Source of the DNA: Eretmocerus hayati
Taxonomy: Eukaryota; Arthropoda; Insecta; Hymenoptera; Aphelinidae
Length of the DNA: 64,000 nt
Direction: 5' to 3'
Assembly: GCA_029851415.1 (NCBI GenBank)
Contig: CM056743.1
Location: forward strand, 93,966,501-94,030,500
Positions 59,437 to 64,000 of the stretch are shown here, in pieces. Every line of letters starts with the position of its first letter. Position 1 is the stretch's first letter. The notes beneath the pieces are model-generated. The model searched no databases. It saw nothing but the letters and a program-made list of their open reading frames with translations, and was not told where the DNA came from. The position numbers were made by a program, and so were the translations under genes.

Positions 59437-61200
59437 ATGGCCAGAGGTAAGGGAAAGGCCAAGCCACCGACGATCGTGTTGCCGGGGGAGCTCCAAGGAG
59501 CTGATATGGATATTATCGAACTGATTAGTCGCGATCAACGTTACGAGGAGTTAGCTAGATCGATTTTCACATGGGACGGTGACGAGATCACACGACGGCT
59601 TCGCGAAAAGGGCCTGAATGACGGTGGAACGCGAGGGAGAACTCGTTCGAGGCTTTTGAGAGCAGAGTTACGGGAGCGTTACCCAGCTGAAGAGGTGCCC
59701 TGGGATCCGCAATTGGATGAGGCCGGTGGACTGATCCCACACGAGGACCCAAGAGCCTGGCGTCGGTTTTGGGCTTCGCAGAGAGATTCGCGTCGCGTTT
59801 CGGGCACGGAGGATGAAGCCTCAAGGCCGTGGAGGATACCTGACACTGCTGCAGTAGAATCAATACCCTTCACCTCTGCTCAGCACTACCCTCTTGAGGC
59901 TGGACTACCGGTGGGACCATTCGTAACCGCGATTACTGCGATCGGGGTCACCTCAGCGTCACTCATATCGTCGGTGGTAACAAATACATCGTTGGCGACG
60001 AATTTCGTTCCAACCTCAGTCAGCACGACGGTCACCACTCCGGTCACGACCAGTTCGGTATCTTCACTCCGGGTGATCAACAGTATATCAGGCCCGATCC
60101 CTTCACCCGCTACCAGCCGAGTCTCATTTCCGCTGTCGACTGGATATCACTTCCAACCCACACCATTGGGCCTTCGGTGGATGCCACGCCTGCGAGACCA
60201 GTCTGGATCTCTGCTGGCCGGAACTTCAACACCTGATAGGCCACTGCCGAGTTGGGGACAGCCTCCTAGGCTGACAGCTACAGCGGACGACTTGCCACCG
60301 GTTGAAGGTCTCATGAGAGCCGGTTCGCACGGTTCTTTGATCACTGAATCACGGGCTGCTATGCATAGAGTGAACACTGCCATGGCCGATCTTCGAGGAG
60401 TAGAGAGAAATGTCATGAACCAGCGGTCGGAATCGGAAAGCGGAAGCGTAAGCTCAAACCATGAGAGTCCCCGACCGAGTAGAGAGCGCGAAATCCCAGC
60501 AGCGTTTGTGCCAAGGCGACCACCAGTTTCACCAAGTGATAGATGCTCAGCCGCTGATTACCGGTCAATAGAAAGGCGCTTGCAGGCCAACCCCGAATTA
60601 TCACGCGGGGAGACGATGTGGTGGGACGGAGATCTCGAACAACTAGGTTCCGGGGCATTCCCAAAAAGGAAACCGGACTCAAGCCGCGTTCGATGTCGGG
60701 ATTATGACGCTGAACGTGATAGTCGTGACGACTCCAGTGACGATGACCCACCTCCTGCTTATACGAACGATAGCACCCGACGAAGTCCAGCTGGTCTCGG
60801 AAAACCAAGGCCGTACGACAGAGCGGGTGGAAGCCATCGTAACCGTGAAGGTCAGGCCGAGAAGCGGGTAGTTGACAGCCATCACAGCCATAGGGAGCCA
60901 GTGAATAGAGGGCGCTTCGAGCAGTGTCCAGGCCAGAATAAAAAGGCCTACATGGAGCACCCTCCACGCGATCGATCGAATGATAGCCGTGGTAATCGCG
61001 TTGATCCGGGGCCAACACGTGTAATTCCGGACCGTTCTTGAACACACCAGAATGAGCAAGTTGAGTCAGACAGTCGACCGCACAGACGTGATCGCTCTGG
61101 GGAAAGCCGTCATAGCCGCACCGAGCCTCGAGATGCTCGTACTCGAAGAGCGAATGATCATTCTCGGGAACCTCCAAGCCGACAATACTCATCGCATAGC
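59437..61200 (+). pseudogene. Gag-like protein of the LTR element, interrupted
   Basis: ATG at 59,437 opens 534 codons ending at 61,041. I do not recognise a named domain. The first ~120 residues are charged and helical (DMDIIELISRDQRYEELARS, RSRLLRAELRERYPAEEVPW), the middle is Ser/Thr/Val-rich and low-complexity, and the last ~200 residues are Arg/Ser/Asp-rich as in nucleic-acid-binding Gag tails. After the stop another frame continues the same Arg/Ser/His-rich composition (RRDRSGESRHSRTEPRDART) to 61,200, so a frameshift near 61,040 is likely. There the sequence switches to the block shared with 49,692. No zinc knuckle or protease is present before the break. Its position just after a primer-binding-site-like sequence and leader supports gag. 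Confidence 0.6.
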
Positions 61201-61561
61201 CATTTACAACATTCGGAAAAGAAAAATATTGAAGAAAATCATGAATCATTATTGGTTTACGTTTCGAATAATTCGAAAAAGTTCGAACTAAATTTTTCAA
61301 ATAAAGTTCAAATGATACTGCTATCAACGTTACTTCTATTCGACAAATTTATCGGTGATTTTTGGCTTCATAATTTCGATTTACGCTAAAAAAAGTCTGT
61401 GAAGAGTTTTGATACAATCCTCATACTACTTTATTGATTTCAATATCATTCGAAATATTGTTGAAAAAAAACTGTCATTGGTGAGACTCGAACCCACGCT
61501 CCTTCAAGTTTGGTGTAGGCTGGCGCAAACGCCAGCGGTGACCACACCGATGCCGAGCGTA
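61201..61561. repeat. Second copy of the P-element end and tRNA-like block
   Basis: Matches 49,692-50,052 over 361 bp with about one difference, including the tRNA-like sequence on the minus strand (box B at 61,480-61,495). The left junction cuts into the gag-like ORF; the right side continues directly into the R1-like sequence without the foldback element. Confidence 0.9.
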
Positions 61562-61765
61562 AGTGAGTATGAGTAATATGGGCGCGAAGTAGGGGTGACG
61601 CCACTGGGACATAATTTTAGCATTGAGTTGCAGGGCCCTGACTCCAAAGGGCTTCTCGTCCTTCTCTTCTCTCTTATTCTCGAAGATGGCAGATGGCCCC
61701 GATCATGCGCAACGAGCAAAATCGCCTCGCGTTGTCCGCTACATGGTTGAGTCGCGTGGTTTGAG

Positions 61766-61861
<96 letters not shown>

Positions 61862-64000
61862 CCGTAGGGGGCTTTGGGTGTGACCTTAGGGTTGCACTTG
61901 GAGCTTGAGGGAGCGACGCCCCTCCGGACCCGAGTCCTACACTTACACTAACACACACTACACCATACATGCACCATGCTCACGCCTGCTCAAGCACTAC
62001 ACAAACATACCAACATCATATAGGACACGCATCACACAGAACACCACACCCGTGCTGGTCTGGTCCGGGGTCGGCCAGCATGCGATTCCAGGCCCTGGAA
62101 GAAGAAAGAAGATGATGTCCAGCATTGACGGCAAGAATTCCCCAAGTAAAGCGGGGCCCCATTCGGATCTTTGGGGGGGGGGGCAACGATGCAAAACGCG
62201 CCACCAGTGGCACACTTAGCTGGTGGAATAACGCGTACAGCTACAAGCGATGGAAATACGCTGCAGGTGGAAGGTGCGGGAGAGAAAAACCTACGCCATG
62301 GACAAGCTGAGCTCACCCCTAGCAGGAAGAGAAAGGGCCCGAGTGACGGAGCAGAGAAGCGAGTGCTCAAACAATCAAAGCTCACATTTCCGAGCCAACG
62401 AGGGATGAACGCGAAAGTTGCAGCAGAAGCACGAGAGGCGGCAGAGAAGCTGCTGAAGATCAACCCTGCTATCAGGATCCAGATCACGCAACCCAGCAAC
62501 GAGGTTGATGACGCCGTCAACTTGAGCTCAGACTCGAGCGAGTCTGACTCCACTATAGGGTCCCAGGGGAACGGAACAATCCTGACTCCTGGAAACGGTT
62601 TGCTCGAGAGGGGAGTGCACGATGAGGTGCCTGATAGGGTGGAGATTGACCACATCCTCTCAACCAGAGATGCGGCACGACAGAGGAGTGGAAACGAGGC
62701 AGGCGATCTCATGGGGAAATGGAAAGACCTGAAAACGTGCCGGGAAGAGACGGAGGAGAAGACATATCTCCTCCTCGAGCACTTCAACTTGGTTATAGGA
62801 ATAGCCGAGTCCGTTTCCAGCAATCCAGAAGGGACCAAGGGTGACATCGAAGAGCTGAAGTAGATGGGCCACGCGCTCGAAGGCCTACTCGCGACAGACA
62901 TGGCGAAGCGGGCTGCTTTCGAGACATCGCTCCTCGAAACGGGGAAGACCCTGATAGCGAGGAGGAATGTGCAGCCTCCGACCACAAAGAAACCGGCCGC
63001 GTCGAGTGGTGACTTCCAGGGAAGGAGGGCAGGGAAACCGGAATCGCGACCGGGGCAACAGCGCGGTACGAATGGGACGCGATACGGACCTTCACCGGGA
63101 GGTCCCGGAACACCGCGCTCGACATCAACGCCCAATCGGCCCGAGCAGAATGAACCTTGGAAGGGAGTGGTGTCGAAAAAGAACGCAAACAGGGTGAAGA
63201 AGAGCGGTAAAACAAATGGCGACGCTGGGAAGAAGGCGAAGATGAAGCCAAAACGGGTAAAGCCCGAAGCCGTCCTCGTCACGGCCAATAGAGGTGAGCT
63301 AACCTACGCAGACATGCTGCGCAGGATAAAAACGGATGACCTCGATGAAGAAGTGGGCTTTAAGGTCACGGGCATCCGCAAGACCCAAGAAGGCCAAGTC
63401 CTTCTTGAACTCAAGAAGGGCACCGATGTCGCCGCCGTCAAGGCAGCCTCGGCACCAGTCGTCGGGCAAGCAGGAGCTGTCCACTGTCTGGCGAACAGTA
63501 CGACCCTCAAGGTGCTCGGAGTCGTCTACGATGTCGACATAATCAAGGTACGGGATGACCTCGCGAAGGCCCTACCAGAGAACAAGAAGGGAGCCGTTGT
63601 AGTCTAGTCCATCCGGAGTGGCTGCCGCGGCACCCAAACTGCTGTTGTCGGAAAGGGTGGCATCCCACGGTGCTATAACTGCTTAGAGTACGGCCACAAG
63701 GCCTCGGAGTGCAAAGAACAGAGGGCAGAGGAACGGAAACCAAAACTCTGCTTCCAATGCGGCGAACCAGGGCACCTTGCGGCGACTCGCGAAAAAAAAC
63801 CAAAATGCCTAAGCTGTGCAGCGATCGGGTCCAAATCTGACTACAGATCAGAGGACAGCAACTGCACTGCGTACCAGAGGGCAAGAGCCACATATAGACG
63901 CAAAAAGGGAAGGAATCGCTAGTTCCATCCAAGCCAACCTCAGGAAGAGCGGGGACGCAGACGATCTCCTACACGCTGTTGCCAAAGAAGGAGGGATCGA
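61562..64000 (+). mobile_element. R1-clade-like non-LTR retrotransposon, copy 2 (degenerate, runs off the window)
   Basis: Same organisation as copy 1: GA microsatellite 61,769-61,859, G-run, ORF1, knuckles, ORF2 start. From 61,562 to about 62,855 it is almost identical to copy 1; beyond that it differs at about 10% of sites. It keeps a ~54-bp ORF1 segment lost in copy 1 but lacks about 85 bp present there. Confidence 0.85.
62189..63919 (+). pseudogene. R1-like ORF1, copy 2, with several inactivating changes
   Basis: ATG at 62,189. The frame is broken by an in-frame TAG at 62,861-62,863 (AAG in copy 1) and continues in the same frame to a second TAG at 63,605-63,607 (AAG in copy 1). A deletion of about 85 bp near 63,650 then removes sequence before the knuckles. 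The knuckles follow (CYNCLEYGHKASEC, CFQCGEPGHLAAT-), the second having lost a Cys (TGC to CGC). The ORF1 stop at 63,917-63,919 and the preceding ATG-to-ATC change abolish the ORF2 start seen in copy 1. Confidence 0.85.

Larger units (their letters stand above)
54374..61200 (+). mobile_element. LTR retrotransposon with very long LTR, GGCC-rich leader array and gag-like ORF (3' part outside window)
   Basis: 5' LTR 54,374-58,080, primer-binding-site-like TGGCGACCGTGACAGGACT at 58,083, leader with tandem repeats, and gag-like frame 59,437-61,041. It is inserted in R1-like ORF2 and interrupted at 61,200 by a block shared with 49,692 onward. No pol is visible in the window, so the family (gypsy-type is likely) is unproven. 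Confidence 0.75.

Noticed and set aside
60413..61327. 304-codon minus-strand frame
   Set aside because: Antisense to the Arg/Ser-rich part of the gag-like ORF, and it crosses the breakpoint at 61,200 into unrelated sequence.
62032..63288. 418-codon minus-strand open frame
   Set aside because: It is antisense to R1-like ORF1. A related frame exists opposite copy 1 (51,639-52,595) only because the GC-rich coding sequence leaves the opposite strand open; no domain.

Overview
This window looks like repeat-dense arthropod, most likely insect, chromatin. The evidence is the mix of mobile elements: a Polinton/Maverick-type polymerase, a BEL/Pao retroelement, R1-like non-LTR elements, a P-superfamily transposon, and spliced genes with GT/GC-AG introns. 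I found no single-copy host gene, no rRNA and no intact tRNA gene. Species cannot be fixed from what is here.

Layout. 1-2.5 kb (minus): two adjacent genes of a Polinton-like element, an acidic Ser-rich protein and the N-terminal/exonuclease part of a protein-primed DNA polymerase B that runs off the left edge. 3.2-4.9 kb: foldback element. 5.5-6.6 kb: two small inverted-repeat elements. 8.6-10.6 kb: diverged tandem duplication carrying a hAT-type MITE in one unit. 10.6-22.4 kb: mostly unrecognised AT-rich sequence with a few repeats and a possible LTR relic.

22.5-50 kb is a set of nested insertions. The outer layer is a P-superfamily transposon (minus-strand THAP and GRF zinc-finger transposase gene, 40.5-48.5 kb). 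Its two sides carry the same 178-bp tandem repeat in opposite orientation, and both outer ends abut tRNA-like Pol III promoter sequences. A BEL/Pao element (23,669-39,553; 285-bp LTRs, CAGTT target duplication) sits inside the left repeat array. Inside that BEL element lies an 8,041-bp DNA transposon (24,637-32,677) with 546-bp terminal inverted repeats and an ATA duplication. It carries a clean four-exon gene for a ~1,608-residue protein (two C-C-H-C clusters, an XPG/FEN1-like acidic motif, a C-terminal CXC domain) and a two-exon gene for a 152-residue protein. Divergence between paired ends (LTRs about 4%, TIRs about 0.5%) fits this order of insertion.

49.7-64 kb: an R1-like non-LTR element (ORF1 with CCHC knuckles, ORF2 endonuclease) interrupted by a 1,096-bp Tc1/mariner-type foldback element, then by an LTR retrotransposon with an unusually long LTR (54,374-58,080), a GGCC-rich tandem array in its leader, and a gag-like ORF. 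That ORF is cut at 61,200 by a second copy of the P-element end / tRNA-like / R1-like block. The two copies are nearly identical over about 1.7 kb and then drop abruptly to about 90% identity.

The most interesting candidates are the 8-kb two-gene transposon, the P-like element with its tRNA-like ends and inverted satellite arms, and the leader array of the long-LTR element. All calls come from reading the sequence; no database search was possible.
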